Notes: generated by a model not told the origin, from the letters alone. DNA of 64,000 bases from an uncultured Alphaproteobacteria bacterium (GCA_949297145.1 CASFQO010000011.1:1-64000); one strand, 5' to 3'. Counted from the stretch's first letter, positions 1-10,263 are shown. Numbers and translations are program-made.

Positions 1-138
1 TACCAAAGAGACCGCGCCGTTCTTGAGGCAGCCATTGACTACGAATATAAAGACATCTCCTTATATGCGAAGTACAACTACCTCATCCAAAAGAACGACC
101 CGCAGCTCTTTGACTTAGGCGTCAAGTACAAGTTCTAA
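1..138 (+). CDS. C-terminal fragment of an outer-membrane beta-barrel protein (partial)
   Basis: An open frame enters from the left edge and ends with TAA at 136-138, giving 45 visible residues. They alternate polar and aromatic residues (for example YEYKDISLYAKYNYL) and finish in YKF. A terminal phenylalanine after alternating beta-strand residues is the usual BAM-recognition signature of outer-membrane barrels. A strong hairpin terminator follows 28 bp later. The family cannot be named from this fragment; a porin-like or autotransporter barrel is the likely class. Confident it is coding, moderately confident it is a barrel. Confidence 0.6.
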   Translation, partial: YQRDRAVLEAAIDYEYKDISLYAKYNYLIQKNDPQLFDLGVKYKF

Positions 139-166
139 AAAGTGTACGGATGAAACACAAACGAAT

Positions 167-200
167 AAAGCCAAGTGTTATAGCTTGGCTTTATTTTTAT
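167..200 (+). terminator. Intrinsic terminator of the left-edge gene
   Basis: A perfect 9-bp stem (AAAGCCAAG at 167-175 with CTTGGCTTT at 184-192) with an 8-nt loop is followed by a T-rich tract. Confidence 0.85.
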
Positions 201-214
201 CTCTCTCTTAATCA

Positions 215-249
215 TAAAAAAAGCTCCCGACCTTGACTAGCCGAGAGCT
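215..249 (-). terminator. Intrinsic terminator of the pepF operon
   Basis: Read on the minus strand, AGCTCTCG (from 249) pairs with CGGGAGCT (to 222), 8 bp including one G-T pair, and is followed by seven T residues. It lies 23 bp beyond the pepF stop. Confidence 0.8.
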
Positions 250-271
250 ATTCGTTTGAGCTTAAAAGTTT

Positions 272-2053
272 TTACGCTCTTTTATTCACCAACTCTTCCA
301 TCTGATCCAGATAATAGCTGATAAGGTTCAACCCGCCCTGCCAAAAGTCATGACTTTCCGGATTAAGATTAAACGGCGCAAAAATATCTTTATAGTTGCC
401 GATAGCCGTTTTAGAGAGCAATTCCAGATATTTATCTTCAAAATTTTCAACTTTATTCTGAAGTTTAACCCAATAGAGCGAATTAACCACACAATCGGCA
501 AATGAATAAGCATACACATAAAACGGCAAGAAGAAGAAATGACCGATTTGTTCCCACAAATAAGCTGAATTTTCATCAACAACTACCCACGGTCCCAAAC
601 TTTCCTTCATTTCCTCCAACCAAATCTGATTTAAGCGTTCAGAAGAAAGTTCGCCCTTCTGCCGTTCTTCATGGGCACGCGTTTCAAAAAAGTGAAATGC
701 AATCTGACGAATAGCCGTGTTAATCATGTCATTAACCTTCATCGCTAAAAGAGCAATTTTCTCATCATCCGTCTTCGCATTATTAAGCATAGATTGGAAA
801 ACCAACATTTCTCCAAACACCGAAGCCACTTCTTCGGTAGTCATACGTGTTGTTTCGTTAAGCACACCGTTTTGACGTCTTAATTGGTGATGACAACCGT
901 GTCCCAATTCATGAGCAAGCGTCAATACATCATTGCGCTTCCCCACAAAATTAAGCATCAAAAACGGATGTTCTTCTACAAGCGGCCCTGAGCAAAACGC
1001 CCCGCTCCGCTTACCATCTTTAGGCGCCACATCAATCCACGGATTTTCAAAAAACTCCTTGGCAATTTGATAAAGTTTTGGAGAAAATTCGTTATAGGCT
1101 TTAAGCACCGTTTGCACGGCTTCATCCCAAGAATACGATTTATCATCTTCAATCGGCAGCGGTGCATTTCTATCCCAATACTGGATTTTATCAACACCCA
1201 AAAGTTTAGCTTTTAACTTATAAAAACGCCATGCAATGTTTTTATAATTATCCCGCACGGTTTGTGCCAAAGCATTAACGGTTTCATCGCTTACTTCTTC
1301 AGAAAGGTTTCTGGCAGACATCGGCAACTTAAAGCCGCGTTTTTTATCTTCCACCGCCTTATCTTTCATAATCATATTGTAGATATAGCAGACATTGAAA
1401 CTGTTTTCCTTAGAAACTCTGTTGACCTCTTTACCGGTTTTTTCACGGAGTTTCGCATCCGGGCTCAAATACAACCGACTAACTTGTGCATCGTTATACT
1501 TTTTACCATCCACTTCATAAGATAAGCGCGCCATAGATTCTTCATAAAATCTAACCCATGCCGAACCGGAAGTAACATCTTTTTCAAGCAATGTTTTTTC
1601 CACATCTTCTGACAATTCATACGGCTTAAATTTGCGCACTCTTTTCAAATACGGCGCATACGTCTGAACTTCTTTATCTTCTTCCAGTTTGCGGATGGCT
1701 TCTTCATTCATTTTGTTATATTCCAACCCAAAAAACAGTAATTTGCTGCCGGCATCACTCAACGCTTCAACAACTTTCTGATACAAAGCCGATGCCTTAG
1801 CATCCATCAATCTTGTTGTAGAATTCAAATAAGCAAATCCGTCCAATCTGGAACCAAGACGGCTCATATCTTCCATTTCTTTCAAAGCCTGCACAAAACT
1901 TTTTGCATCAAGCTCTGCCACCTTTCCTTTATATTTGGCTGCAAAGTCAACCGCCATCTGAGCATATTTTTTAATATCTTCATCAATTTTTTTATCATCT
2001 GTCCCTTTATAATATTCAGACAAATCCCAATCGGGCATTTTTTTATCACTCAT
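272..2053 (-). CDS. pepF: Oligoendopeptidase F (M3 family zinc metallopeptidase)
   Basis: 593 residues, the normal length for the PepF group of M3 oligopeptidases, which degrade short peptides in the cytoplasm. The zinc-binding motif HELGH is at residues 381-385 and a downstream TTEEVASVFGE segment supplies the expected third glutamate ligand. There is no signal peptide, fitting a cytosolic enzyme. It is the last gene of a three-gene minus-strand operon: its ATG overlaps the stop of the upstream small membrane protein by 8 bp, so translation is probably coupled. Its terminator follows at 215-249. Confidence 0.95.
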   Translation of the reverse strand: MSDKKMPDWDLSEYYKGTDDKKIDEDIKKYAQMAVDFAAKYKGKVAELDAKSFVQALKEMEDMSRLGSRLDGFAYLNSTTRLMDAKASALYQKVVEALSDAGSKLLFFGLEYNKMNEEAIRKLEEDKEVQTYAPYLKRVRKFKPYELSEDVEKTLLEKDVTSGSAWVRFYEESMARLSYEVDGKKYNDAQVSRLYLSPDAKLREKTGKEVNRVSKENSFNVCYIYNMIMKDKAVEDKKRGFKLPMSARNLSEEVSDETVNALAQTVRDNYKNIAWRFYKLKAKLLGVDKIQYWDRNAPLPIEDDKSYSWDEAVQTVLKAYNEFSPKLYQIAKEFFENPWIDVAPKDGKRSGAFCSGPLVEEHPFLMLNFVGKRNDVLTLAHELGHGCHHQLRRQNGVLNETTRMTTEEVASVFGEMLVFQSMLNNAKTDDEKIALLAMKVNDMINTAIRQIAFHFFETRAHEERQKGELSSERLNQIWLEEMKESLGPWVVVDENSAYLWEQIGHFFFLPFYVYAYSFADCVVNSLYWVKLQNKVENFEDKYLELLSKTAIGNYKDIFAPFNLNPESHDFWQGGLNLISYYLDQMEELVNKRA

Positions 2054-2495
2054 TACCTATCTCCCTTGTTTGATTTTTTTGATAATTTCCGAAAATATCC
2101 TGCTCCTCATCCTCATCATCCAAACGATTAGCCTTAAGCAAATCCTCCGAAAACGGCTCGCTCATTTCTTCTGGAACTCTAAACGTCTCCGGCTTAAAGA
2201 AATAATTAGCCCACGGCGTTGATTGCTTACCGTTAAGCCAAAGTTTCACACCCTCCCCCATCACCGAAGCATAACACACATAGCTGCCGGCAATAGCTCC
2301 CAACACACCGCCGACATCACTTTGCGTTGAATAAAGATTAACGTCATAAACCATCTGATAGGTACAAGGCGCAAAGCCGCGCATTTTCAAATCATCATGG
2401 GGTGCCGCCGCCACAATCCCGACAAAAACCAAAAACACCGCCGAAAAGACAAACAGCAACGCACCAAACCAATATTCTTTGATTTTTTCTACCAA
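2046..2495 (-). CDS. Small single-span membrane protein of unknown function
   Basis: 149 residues with one hydrophobic segment at about 10-32, so probably a membrane-anchored protein with its bulk outside the cytoplasm; the C-terminal 45 residues are acidic. I recognise no family. It starts at TTG (2493-2495), overlapping the stop of the upstream nucleotidyltransferase, with AGGG a few bases before it. The last bases overlap the pepF start. The overlaps on both sides make cotranscription with its neighbours very likely, but they do not reveal a shared pathway. Confidence 0.7.
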   Translation of the reverse strand: MVEKIKEYWFGALLFVFSAVFLVFVGIVAAAPHDDLKMRGFAPCTYQMVYDVNLYSTQSDVGGVLGAIAGSYVCYASVMGEGVKLWLNGKQSTPWANYFFKPETFRVPEEMSEPFSEDLLKANRLDDEDEEQDIFGNYQKNQTREIGNE

Positions 2496-3247
2496 TTTTC
2501 CCTATCCTTATAAAATTCCTCCAACTGCGCCAATTCCTCACGCGTATTAGCACTGGCGATTTCCTTGGAATTACCGACAATAGCCGTACATTTCAGCCCC
2601 ATCTGTCTGGCAATTTTAACCGCATCAGTAAGATAATATTCGTGCGCGGCATTTTCACTACCGATTCGGCTTAAAATGTCAAATAAATATCGCCCATCAA
2701 ACCCCATACAGCCGGAATTACAGAAATTTATCATTTTTTGTGCATCCGTTGCATCTTTAAATTCCACAATTTCGGTGAGCTCATCACCATCCATCACCAA
2801 ACGCCCGTAGCGAGCCGGATCTTGCGGTTTAAAGCCCAAAACAACCACGGCAAAACCCTCTTTTATTTTATCAATGGTTTTCTGAAAAGTTTTTGCCGTA
2901 ATCAAGGGCGTGTCGCCAAACACAACCAAAACCGGCCCCTTAAATCCATCTAATTCGGATTTGGCACAATTAACCGCGTGCCCTGTGCCCAGTTGTTGTT
3001 CTTGCACAACGGTCGGATAAGGAGAAACTTCTTTTTTAACCAAATCCCCATCCGCCGAAATAACCGTAACAATCTTTTGAATTCCCATCTCGGATAAAGT
3101 ATCAATAATGTGTTTAACCATCGCCTTTCCATGCACCGGCATCATCACCTTGGGCAAATCGGACTTCATGCGCGTTCCCTTACCGGCACCCAAAATAATG
3201 GCAGCCGCTTTTTCATCACCTTGACGTATATTTTCATTATTCATCAT
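2489..3247 (-). CDS. GlmU-type N-acetylglucosamine-1-phosphate uridylyltransferase, N-terminal domain only
   Basis: 252 residues. The nucleotidyltransferase signature LGAGKGTRMKSDLPK is at about 17-31, followed by the GlmU-type motifs QEQQLGTGHAV, GDTPLI, YGRLV, NSGCMGFD and EYYLTDAV. In standard GlmU (about 450 residues) this domain makes UDP-GlcNAc from GlcNAc-1-P and UTP, and a left-handed beta-helix acetyltransferase follows. Here the protein stops right after the first domain, and the next gene is unrelated, so this is a stand-alone uridylyltransferase-like protein. The start was set at 3247 because AGGGG lies six bases upstream; a TTG at 3250 and an ATG at 3244 are alternatives. It is the first gene of the operon with the membrane protein and pepF. 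Confidence 0.85.
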   Translation of the reverse strand: MMNNENIRQGDEKAAAIILGAGKGTRMKSDLPKVMMPVHGKAMVKHIIDTLSEMGIQKIVTVISADGDLVKKEVSPYPTVVQEQQLGTGHAVNCAKSELDGFKGPVLVVFGDTPLITAKTFQKTIDKIKEGFAVVVLGFKPQDPARYGRLVMDGDELTEIVEFKDATDAQKMINFCNSGCMGFDGRYLFDILSRIGSENAAHEYYLTDAVKIARQMGLKCTAIVGNSKEIASANTREELAQLEEFYKDRENW

Positions 3248-3317
3248 CAAAATCCCCTAACCTAAAAGTCCGAAAATTCAAATCCAAGAGTTATCCCCTT
3301 TTCAAAAAATTAACTAC

Positions 3318-3346
3318 TTGTCATTATACTAAAACATATTTATGCT
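3318..3346 (+). promoter_or_regulatory. Predicted sigma70-type promoter for the DUF2207/rfb operon
   Basis: TTGTCA at 3318-3323 and TATGCT at 3341-3346 with a 17-bp spacer, 43 bp upstream of the DUF2207 start. The same TTGTCA -35 element recurs upstream of gapR and acpP. Confidence 0.55.
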
Positions 3347-3388
3347 GATACCACAAATCAAAACTGACCGCAACTTGAAAGAAAAGAT

Positions 3389-5482
3389 ATGAAGAGCTTT
3401 TTTAAGTATTTTCTGGCATTATTAGTTATAATCAACACCTCCGCCGTTCATGCCGGCGTAATAAGCGCAGCCACTCCTGCCAACACACTTTATGTAGACC
3501 CCAACAAGCGTTTAGACGAATTAAAAAAGCTATATGAAGACCTTCCCGATTTAACCAATCCGGATACCTTGCGCAAATTCTTTCAAAAAAGGCTCACCAC
3601 CGGACAAGAAGCAGACATACCGCCGGAAGAAATCGCCACGCCTTCTTCTACCAGCATTATAGACCGCAACAAAAAAGAAGAAGAAACGTTATCTGCCTAT
3701 GAAAAAATATATCGTGACAGTATGCGCCAAGCAGGCGACATCACTGACACTGTCAACCAAGACGTGGAGTTGCAAGGAACATTCTACCGCCTCAAAGATC
3801 AAACCAAAGAAGCCAAACCATTTGTGCCGGATTTTCCGTATGTAACTGTCAAATTATCAGATGAGCGTGAAATTTTAGCCCCGGCCGATGAGCATTTTCC
3901 ATATGTTTTGACCACTATCCGCATTGAGCCGACCGGATTATTGCAAGTAACCGAAGAGTTTACCTTTATATCCAATAACGAAAGCTTTCCTTATGGCTTT
4001 TTCCGTATTTTGCCCAAATACAACTATTCACGCAATGGCGACAAACGCCGTACGGATATAACCTTAAAATCCGTTACAATCAACGGAGAAGAAACCCCTT
4101 ACAAGATAACCGAAATCGGTAATTACCTGCATATCGAGCCCAAAGAACCGCTCAATTTGCCAACAGGAATTTACACCTATCGTTTCAAATATATCATAGA
4201 CCGTGCCGTTTGGTACTATGACAATTTTGATGAACTGTATTGGGACATCACTGCCAAAACATTAAAGAACGTTGTCGGTTCCGCAAATGCAATCGTATAT
4301 TTGCCGGAAAACAAGAGTTTCATCGCCCAAAACGCCATCGCCAGCACTAAGCAAGGATTAGACCGTGAGCGTGTTACCATCACAACCCTAGCCCCCAATG
4401 CACTGGGCTTTGCTGACACCAATGCTTTGGGCGTCGGAGAAGATATTCATCTCTTTTTAACAATGGAAAAAGGCACTTTACTTCCGCCGGATTTCTCCAA
4501 GAAATATCAATGGTTCATTCATGATTATGGGGCGAACTTATTTGCGCTGTTTGCGCTTCTGGCAATTTTACTGTCTTACCGCATTTCGTTTGAACAAATT
4601 CGCCGCAACAAAGATAAAACACGCGCTTATCTGAAAAAGACCCCAGCCATTTATCGTATGTTGAATTTAAATGTTTATGATAAGACATCTCTCGGAGCAG
4701 AAATATTAAATCTATGCGCCAAAAACATTTTAGATTTGCGCAGTAGCGATGACAAAATCACCTTAATCAAGAAAAGTGATAATCTAAGCCGCCTTTCCAA
4801 AACCGAACAAAAGTTAATGACTTTGTTATATCCTGGGCAGGAAACCGTTTTAAACGATGGACCGGAATCAACACTCAAACTAAAGCGTGCCTATACATAC
4901 CTCAAATATAACACCTATAAGCAAATACACATTTTCAAACTAAAATTAAACGCCTTGTATTTGGTATTTAGCATCGGCATGTTGCTCTGCGGCATCATCG
5001 GTGGGGCAATGCTGGCAATAAACCCATGGAACAGTTTCAGCATATTAGCGACTTTCACACTGTTGCTCTTCCCCTATATGGCCATTTTCATTAACGTTAA
5101 TCCAAAACGTAAAATATGGCGCTACACGCTTAAAGGATTTTTATTACTAGGCTTAATCTGGGCTGCAGGAATTTTGAGTATATACAGCTCTGTATTTTAC
5201 ACCATCATCCAAATGCTGACGGTATACCTGATAATCTACTATTACAACATGTTCTCCCGCCGCAGCGGCTTATTGAGAAACAAGATAAAAGAAACCGAAG
5301 ACTACAAGAGTTATTTACAAAAAAATCCTGAGCTTGAAAAAACAAGTAAAGATTTTGCCAATAAAAAAGCGTACATTTATGCTCTAGGTATAGACAATCG
5401 CTATAAAGATGTTGACGATTTCAGCAATATCAATAAACTAATGCAAACATTAACCATCAACCAACAGAGGAAGAATCAATGA
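3389..5482 (+). CDS. DUF2207-family predicted membrane protein
   Basis: 697 residues. An N-terminal signal peptide (about 1-22, ending AVHAG) precedes a long extracytoplasmic region with the DUF2207 pattern ([21 protein letters not shown], then [10 protein letters not shown] and the ITAKTLKN region at about 290). A transmembrane span follows at about 380-398, then a cytoplasmic stretch, and two pairs of hydrophobic segments at about 525-570 and 580-625. DUF2207 proteins are widespread and functionally uncharacterised. The gene overlaps rfbA by 4 bp (ATGA), so it is the first gene of the rhamnose operon. A role in envelope or polysaccharide handling is suggested by context only. Confidence 0.8.
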   Translation: MKSFFKYFLALLVIINTSAVHAGVISAATPANTLYVDPNKRLDELKKLYEDLPDLTNPDTLRKFFQKRLTTGQEADIPPEEIATPSSTSIIDRNKKEEETLSAYEKIYRDSMRQAGDITDTVNQDVELQGTFYRLKDQTKEAKPFVPDFPYVTVKLSDEREILAPADEHFPYVLTTIRIEPTGLLQVTEEFTFISNNESFPYGFFRILPKYNYSRNGDKRRTDITLKSVTINGEETPYKITEIGNYLHIEPKEPLNLPTGIYTYRFKYIIDRAVWYYDNFDELYWDITAKTLKNVVGSANAIVYLPENKSFIAQNAIASTKQGLDRERVTITTLAPNALGFADTNALGVGEDIHLFLTMEKGTLLPPDFSKKYQWFIHDYGANLFALFALLAILLSYRISFEQIRRNKDKTRAYLKKTPAIYRMLNLNVYDKTSLGAEILNLCAKNILDLRSSDDKITLIKKSDNLSRLSKTEQKLMTLLYPGQETVLNDGPESTLKLKRAYTYLKYNTYKQIHIFKLKLNALYLVFSIGMLLCGIIGGAMLAINPWNSFSILATFTLLLFPYMAIFINVNPKRKIWRYTLKGFLLLGLIWAAGILSIYSSVFYTIIQMLTVYLIIYYYNMFSRRSGLLRNKIKETEDYKSYLQKNPELEKTSKDFANKKAYIYALGIDNRYKDVDDFSNINKLMQTLTINQQRKNQ

Positions 5483-6366
5483 AAGGGATTATTTTAGCCG
5501 GTGGCTCGGGCACCAGATTATACCCGTTAACCCAATGCGTATCCAAACAACTGTTGCCGGTATATGATAAACCGATGATATATTACCCTCTATCGGTTTT
5601 GATGCTCTTTGGCATAAAAGATATTCTGATTATCTCCACCCCCAAAGATACCCCGAATATAGAGGGCTTATTTGGAGACGGCAGCGATTTAGGCCTACAT
5701 TTAGAATACAAAGTACAAGATGCCCCCAATGGCATTGCCGAAGCCTTTATTTTGGGTAAAGATTTTATCAAAGATGACAAAGTTTGTTTGATATTAGGTG
5801 ATAACATTTTTTACATCCAATCGCAAATGAACGCCTACCGTACGCTCATCCAAGAAGAAGACAACACCGCCACGGTATTTGGTTACCATGTCTCCGATCC
5901 GGAGCGTTTCGGCGTCATAGAGTTTGATGAATTAAAGCGCGTTGTTTCCATAGAAGAAAAACCCAAAAAACCAAAATCAAACTATGCCGTAACAGGGTTA
6001 TATTTTTACCCGAAAGATGTTGCCGAAAAAGCCGCCTCGCTTAAACCTTCCAAGCGTGGGGAATTAGAGATTACGGATTTGAATAAATTATACCTAAAAG
6101 AAGGCCGTCTCTCGGTTATTCCGCTCAAACGCGGCAATGCCTGGTTAGATGCAGGCACGCCGGATAGTTTAATGGAGTCCGCTCAATTTGTTCAAATCAT
6201 CGAACAGCGCCAAGGCTTAAAATTAGCCTGTATAGAAGAGATTGCATATCGTCAAGGTTTCATAGACAGCGTCCAGATGCAAAAGCTGATTAACCGCTTA
6301 AAAGACGGTGTGGCCTACAAAGCATATTTACAAAAAGTATATGAGGAAAATCATGATCTTTACTAA
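5479..6366 (+). CDS. rfbA: Glucose-1-phosphate thymidylyltransferase
   Basis: 295 residues, the family's usual size. It makes dTDP-glucose from dTTP and glucose-1-phosphate, the first step of dTDP-L-rhamnose synthesis. The nucleotide-binding motif [11 protein letters not shown] is at residues 8-18, with [43 protein letters not shown] and the [10 protein letters not shown] motif in order. It follows the DUF2207 gene with a 4-bp overlap and runs into rfbC with a 14-bp overlap. Confidence 0.97.
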   Translation: MKGIILAGGSGTRLYPLTQCVSKQLLPVYDKPMIYYPLSVLMLFGIKDILIISTPKDTPNIEGLFGDGSDLGLHLEYKVQDAPNGIAEAFILGKDFIKDDKVCLILGDNIFYIQSQMNAYRTLIQEEDNTATVFGYHVSDPERFGVIEFDELKRVVSIEEKPKKPKSNYAVTGLYFYPKDVAEKAASLKPSKRGELEITDLNKLYLKEGRLSVIPLKRGNAWLDAGTPDSLMESAQFVQIIEQRQGLKLACIEEIAYRQGFIDSVQMQKLINRLKDGVAYKAYLQKVYEENHDLY

Positions 6367-6901
6367 AACCAAATTAGAGGGTGTCTACATCCTCACCCCT
6401 CGTGTATTTACAGATACAAGAGGCTATTTCTTTGAAAGTTATAACCAAAAAGAATTTGAACAAAACGGTCTGTTTTATAACTTTGTTCAAGACAACCAAT
6501 CTTTTTCAAGCTATGGCACAATAAGAGGCCTGCATTTCCAAAAAGGAGAACACGCACAAGCTAAACTCGTTCGGGTGATTGCAGGAGAAGTATTGGACGT
6601 AGCCGTAGATATCCGCCGCAACTCGCCCACTTATGGGCAACACGTTGCCGTTAAATTATCCGGCGAAAATCAACAACAGCTGCTCATTCCCAGAGGATTC
6701 GCACATGGTTTTTCCGTTTTATCGGATACAGCTATTTTCGCGTATAAATGCGATAATTTCTATTGCAAAGAAGCAGAAGGCGGACTATGTGTCAACGACC
6801 CGGCTTTAGGAATAGATTGGCAAATAGACATGAACAAAGCCAACGTCTTGGAAAGAGATTTGAATCACCCCTTATTAAAGGATTTAGAGCCATGTTTTTA
6901 G
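6353..6901 (+). CDS. rfbC: dTDP-4-dehydrorhamnose 3,5-epimerase
   Basis: 182 residues from the chosen ATG at 6353, which has GAGGA five bases upstream; a longer in-frame reading from 6308 adds residues unlike the family. This RmlC cupin enzyme epimerises C3 and C5 of the 4-keto-6-deoxy sugar. Diagnostic motifs are [12 protein letters not shown], the catalytic histidine in [19 protein letters not shown], and [15 protein letters not shown]. It overlaps rfbA by 14 bp and rfbD by 10 bp within one operon. Confidence 0.97.
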   Translation: MIFTKTKLEGVYILTPRVFTDTRGYFFESYNQKEFEQNGLFYNFVQDNQSFSSYGTIRGLHFQKGEHAQAKLVRVIAGEVLDVAVDIRRNSPTYGQHVAVKLSGENQQQLLIPRGFAHGFSVLSDTAIFAYKCDNFYCKEAEGGLCVNDPALGIDWQIDMNKANVLERDLNHPLLKDLEPCF

Positions 6902-7716
6902 TCACCGGAGCCAACGGCCAACTGGGAACAGCCTTGCAAACAATGTTACAAGACAAAGCCGAATACGTTGACCGTGCAGATTTAGATTTAACGGATGAAG
7001 CCGCCGTCAAAACTTTTTTACAAAACAAAGATTATGAATATATCATCAACTGCGCCGCATACACAGCCGTAGACAAAGCCGAAGCCGATGAAGATAACGC
7101 CCGCAAAGTTAATGCTTTTGCGCCTCTTTATCTTGCGAAATACGGCAAAAAGATAGTTCATATTTCAACCGATTACGTTTTTGACGGCAATAACTGCAAA
7201 CCTTATAACGAAGAAGATGAAACTCATCCGTTATCGGTATATGGCAAAACCAAACGCGAAGGCGAATTAAACGTATTAGCCAACGCCGACACGGCTATCA
7301 TCATCCGCACGGCATGGTTATATTCTCCGCACGGCGGCAACTTTGTAAAAACCATGCGCAAATTAGGCGCGGAGAGAGAAAGCTTAAATGTGGTGTTTGA
7401 CCAAGTCGGCACCCCGACCAACGCTTATGATTTAGCAAAAGCCATCGTGAAAGCCCTTCCGCAAATCAAATCTGGAGAAAAGGAAATATACCATTTCACG
7501 GATGAAGGCGTCTGCTCATGGTATGATTTTGCCAGAGAAATTATGGAACAATCCAAATTAAACTGCAAAGTACACCCGATAGAAAGCAAAGATTATCCGA
7601 CACCGGCACATCGTCCGCACTTTTCGGTATTAAACAAAGCCAAAATCAAAACACGTTTTAAGATAGAAATCCCCCATTGGAAAGAAGGATTAGTTAAATG
7701 TCTGCAACAATTTTAG
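6892..7716 (+). CDS. rfbD: dTDP-4-dehydrorhamnose reductase
   Basis: 274 residues from the ATG at 6892; the frame is open further upstream but that part lies inside rfbC and is not homologous. The NAD(P)-binding motif VTGANGQLG is at residues 4-12, with the short-chain dehydrogenase signature STDYVFDG and the YGKTKREGE catalytic Tyr/Lys pair. It reduces the 4-keto group to give dTDP-L-rhamnose, the last step of the pathway. It overlaps rfbC by 10 bp and rfbB by 19 bp. Confidence 0.96.
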   Translation: MFLVTGANGQLGTALQTMLQDKAEYVDRADLDLTDEAAVKTFLQNKDYEYIINCAAYTAVDKAEADEDNARKVNAFAPLYLAKYGKKIVHISTDYVFDGNNCKPYNEEDETHPLSVYGKTKREGELNVLANADTAIIIRTAWLYSPHGGNFVKTMRKLGAERESLNVVFDQVGTPTNAYDLAKAIVKALPQIKSGEKEIYHFTDEGVCSWYDFAREIMEQSKLNCKVHPIESKDYPTPAHRPHFSVLNKAKIKTRFKIEIPHWKEGLVKCLQQF

Positions 7717-8711
7717 TAACCGGCGGAGCAGGTTTTATCGGCTCCAACTTTATTCCGTATTTTATGGAAAAACACCCAGACTATAAGATTGTAAACTTAG
7801 ATAAATTGACCTATGCCGGCAATTTGGAAAACTTAAAAGAAGTAGAAAACAATCCGAATTACACCTTGGTTAAGGGTGATATTTGTGATGAGCAACTGGT
7901 CAATGATTTGTTTGATAAATATGACTTTACCGGCGTAATACACTTTGCCGCCGAAAGCCATGTTGATAATTCCATCAAAGGCCCGCGTGCTTTCATCAAC
8001 ACAAATTTAGTCGGCACGTTTAATCTGTTAGAGGCCGCAAGAACGCATTGGTTTGATGCACCGTTTACGCCCAAAGCAGGCTGTGAAAATCGTCGTTTTC
8101 ACCATATCTCAACCGATGAGGTATATGGCACATTGGGAGCAGAAGGCTACTTTAAAGAAACCACGCCATACGCGCCAAACAGTCCTTATTCGGCAAGCAA
8201 AGCCGGCTCAGACTTTTTAGTCCGTGCTTATCATCACACTTTTGGGATGAACACCACGACCTCCAACTGTTCCAACAACTATGGTCCGAAACAACATAGC
8301 GAAAAGCTAATTCCGACCATTATTCGCAACTGCTTGCACTTATCGCCGATTCCCATTTACGGCAATGGGCAAAATATCCGCGATTGGTTATACGTTGCAG
8401 ACCACGCCAAAGCCATAGATATGATTTTCCACCAAGGCAAGAGCGGTGAAACTTATAATGTCGGCGGGCATAACGAGCTGACCAATATGCAAATAACACA
8501 TACCATTTGCGCCATTTTAGATGATCTTCGTCCACGTCAAGACGGCAAAAAATATGCGGACTTAATCACATTTGTAAAAGACCGTGCCGGTCACGATTTA
8601 CGTTATGCCATAGACCCAACCAAAATCACCAACGAATTGGGTTATAAACCGGATGAAACTTTCAAAACAGGCATTGTTAAAACAGTTCAATGGTATTTAG
8701 ATAAAGCATAA
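7698..8711 (+). CDS. rfbB: dTDP-glucose 4,6-dehydratase
   Basis: 337 residues. Rossmann motif VTGGAGFIGSNF near the N terminus, HFAAESHVDNSI, the STDEVYG segment and YSASKAGSD containing the catalytic Tyr/Lys. It converts dTDP-glucose to the 4-keto-6-deoxy intermediate (second step). With rfbA, C and D the pathway is complete in one operon, although this gene is placed last. Its 3' end overlaps the 3' end of the convergent glycosyltransferase gene by 35 bp, which leaves no room for a terminator hairpin between them. Confidence 0.97.
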   Translation: MSATILVTGGAGFIGSNFIPYFMEKHPDYKIVNLDKLTYAGNLENLKEVENNPNYTLVKGDICDEQLVNDLFDKYDFTGVIHFAAESHVDNSIKGPRAFINTNLVGTFNLLEAARTHWFDAPFTPKAGCENRRFHHISTDEVYGTLGAEGYFKETTPYAPNSPYSASKAGSDFLVRAYHHTFGMNTTTSNCSNNYGPKQHSEKLIPTIIRNCLHLSPIPIYGNGQNIRDWLYVADHAKAIDMIFHQGKSGETYNVGGHNELTNMQITHTICAILDDLRPRQDGKKYADLITFVKDRAGHDLRYAIDPTKITNELGYKPDETFKTGIVKTVQWYLDKA

Positions 8712-10080
8712 ATCGTGCTAAAATAAACACAACAATGAGCCCTGCCAAAGTATAGTTGAGATATTTTGGCAGGCTTTTTTGTACCAAATAATTCCCGATA
8801 GAGAGGAGTGAAAGCGGGAATAAAATCATCACATAGCGAAATTCGCTGGAGCAAAAATACGGATATTCAATCCAAAAGTTTATCCACGCCGCCAAAACCG
8901 AAAAGACCGCAATAAGGATAAATAGATTAAAGCTCCAATCCTCTCCCATTTTATACTTAAGCACCCCAAAGAAGCTCAACACGGCCATAAGTGCAAATAC
9001 ACCACTCAAACCATATAAAATCCAAGCCCAAAAGAGTCCCTGCCAACCCCATTCGCCAAAGATAGAGGTTTTAACCAACGCCAACCAAACATTAGGCTCT
9101 GTCAGACCATGACGAATATCGGCAAATGGAACTAAAATATGCTGCCAACTGCTCAAACGCTGCCCAATGGAATAAGCGCTTAAATCTTGAAAATTGTTAT
9201 TAACCGGCGGCGGCACCAACGGAAAGTCATGATAAAGCAAAAACCATCCCCAAACAAAACCGCAAATACCGGCTAAAGCAATCGTCATAAATTGCGCCCA
9301 CATTTTGCGCTCAAATTTATCTTTTGCCTGCAATAACATAAAAAGTCCAAAGACCGCCAACGCCGGCACAAGCATTAAACCGGAAAATTTAACCAATCCG
9401 GCACAAAATAGAGCCCCTGCTAAGAGCAAACAATCCCGCCACTCTTTTTGAAGATACCATTTATAGCCCGAATAAATCATCAGGAGCATCAAAAAATAAG
9501 TCAACGCATCATTATTCACCAAATTAGCAACAAGCCCATGTACAGGGAAAAAAACGAACCCCGTAAACAAGCCTAATTTAAGCCCGTCTGAAAATTTAAA
9601 CATATTTAACAAGCGCCAAAATACGATTCCAGCACCGGTTATGCAAAAAAGACTGATAAACCGCACACTGTCAAACCCCATACTTTGCGTGGCGCCCAAC
9701 CCCATAGAAAGTTTTGTAACCACCGCCGTTATCAATCCCCACAAAGGTGGCTGAAAAAAAACAGAGGCGAAATACCCTTTCGGATCCGATAAAAAGAAAT
9801 TATGCTGCAAAAAATAGTCGCTATGCATCACAAAGTTAAAGTAGTCGTATTGCCGCACATTTCCCCACGAAGCCAAGACATACCATAGATTAAGCCCAAA
9901 CGCCGCCACAAAACAAGCATCAACCGCCGTCGGATGCACACTGTATTTCCATCCCATCCCGATAAAAGAAAGACAAATCAAAACGCCCGCTGCGAGCGTG
10001 TATGGCATAAACAAATTCCACAACCATAATACGACGGTAAGAGCAAAAACATCTTTCAAATTAAAATTGAGCTTAGTCAT
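8677..10080 (-). CDS. GT-C type polytopic glycosyltransferase (PMT/ArnT-like)
   Basis: 467 residues with roughly ten hydrophobic membrane segments. An early periplasmic loop carries YDYFNFVMHSDYFLQHN and then FQPPLWGLITAV, resembling the acidic loop and the PPL motif of GT39/GT83 transferases that take sugars from polyprenyl phosphate. Donor and acceptor cannot be read from sequence. Its position against the dTDP-rhamnose operon suggests, but does not show, a role in surface glycan assembly. The start is the ATG at 10080, preceded by GAGG seven bases upstream. Confidence 0.75.
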   Translation of the reverse strand: MTKLNFNLKDVFALTVVLWLWNLFMPYTLAAGVLICLSFIGMGWKYSVHPTAVDACFVAAFGLNLWYVLASWGNVRQYDYFNFVMHSDYFLQHNFFLSDPKGYFASVFFQPPLWGLITAVVTKLSMGLGATQSMGFDSVRFISLFCITGAGIVFWRLLNMFKFSDGLKLGLFTGFVFFPVHGLVANLVNNDALTYFLMLLMIYSGYKWYLQKEWRDCLLLAGALFCAGLVKFSGLMLVPALAVFGLFMLLQAKDKFERKMWAQFMTIALAGICGFVWGWFLLYHDFPLVPPPVNNNFQDLSAYSIGQRLSSWQHILVPFADIRHGLTEPNVWLALVKTSIFGEWGWQGLFWAWILYGLSGVFALMAVLSFFGVLKYKMGEDWSFNLFILIAVFSVLAAWINFWIEYPYFCSSEFRYVMILFPLSLLSIGNYLVQKSLPKYLNYTLAGLIVVFILARFMLYLNTIELF

Positions 10081-10263
10081 CAAAAAGCCTCATCTCATCA
10101 TATAAACTAACAAGATATTAGCGCCGTGCTTCTAAACATAAACTTAATAAATCCCTCAAAGAGAGAGAATTTTCTTAAAAAAAATCTTGCTATTTATACA
10201 CAAACTCATTAGACTTCATCCGTTTTTGAATTATGAAGATATTACTATAAAATACTAAGGATT

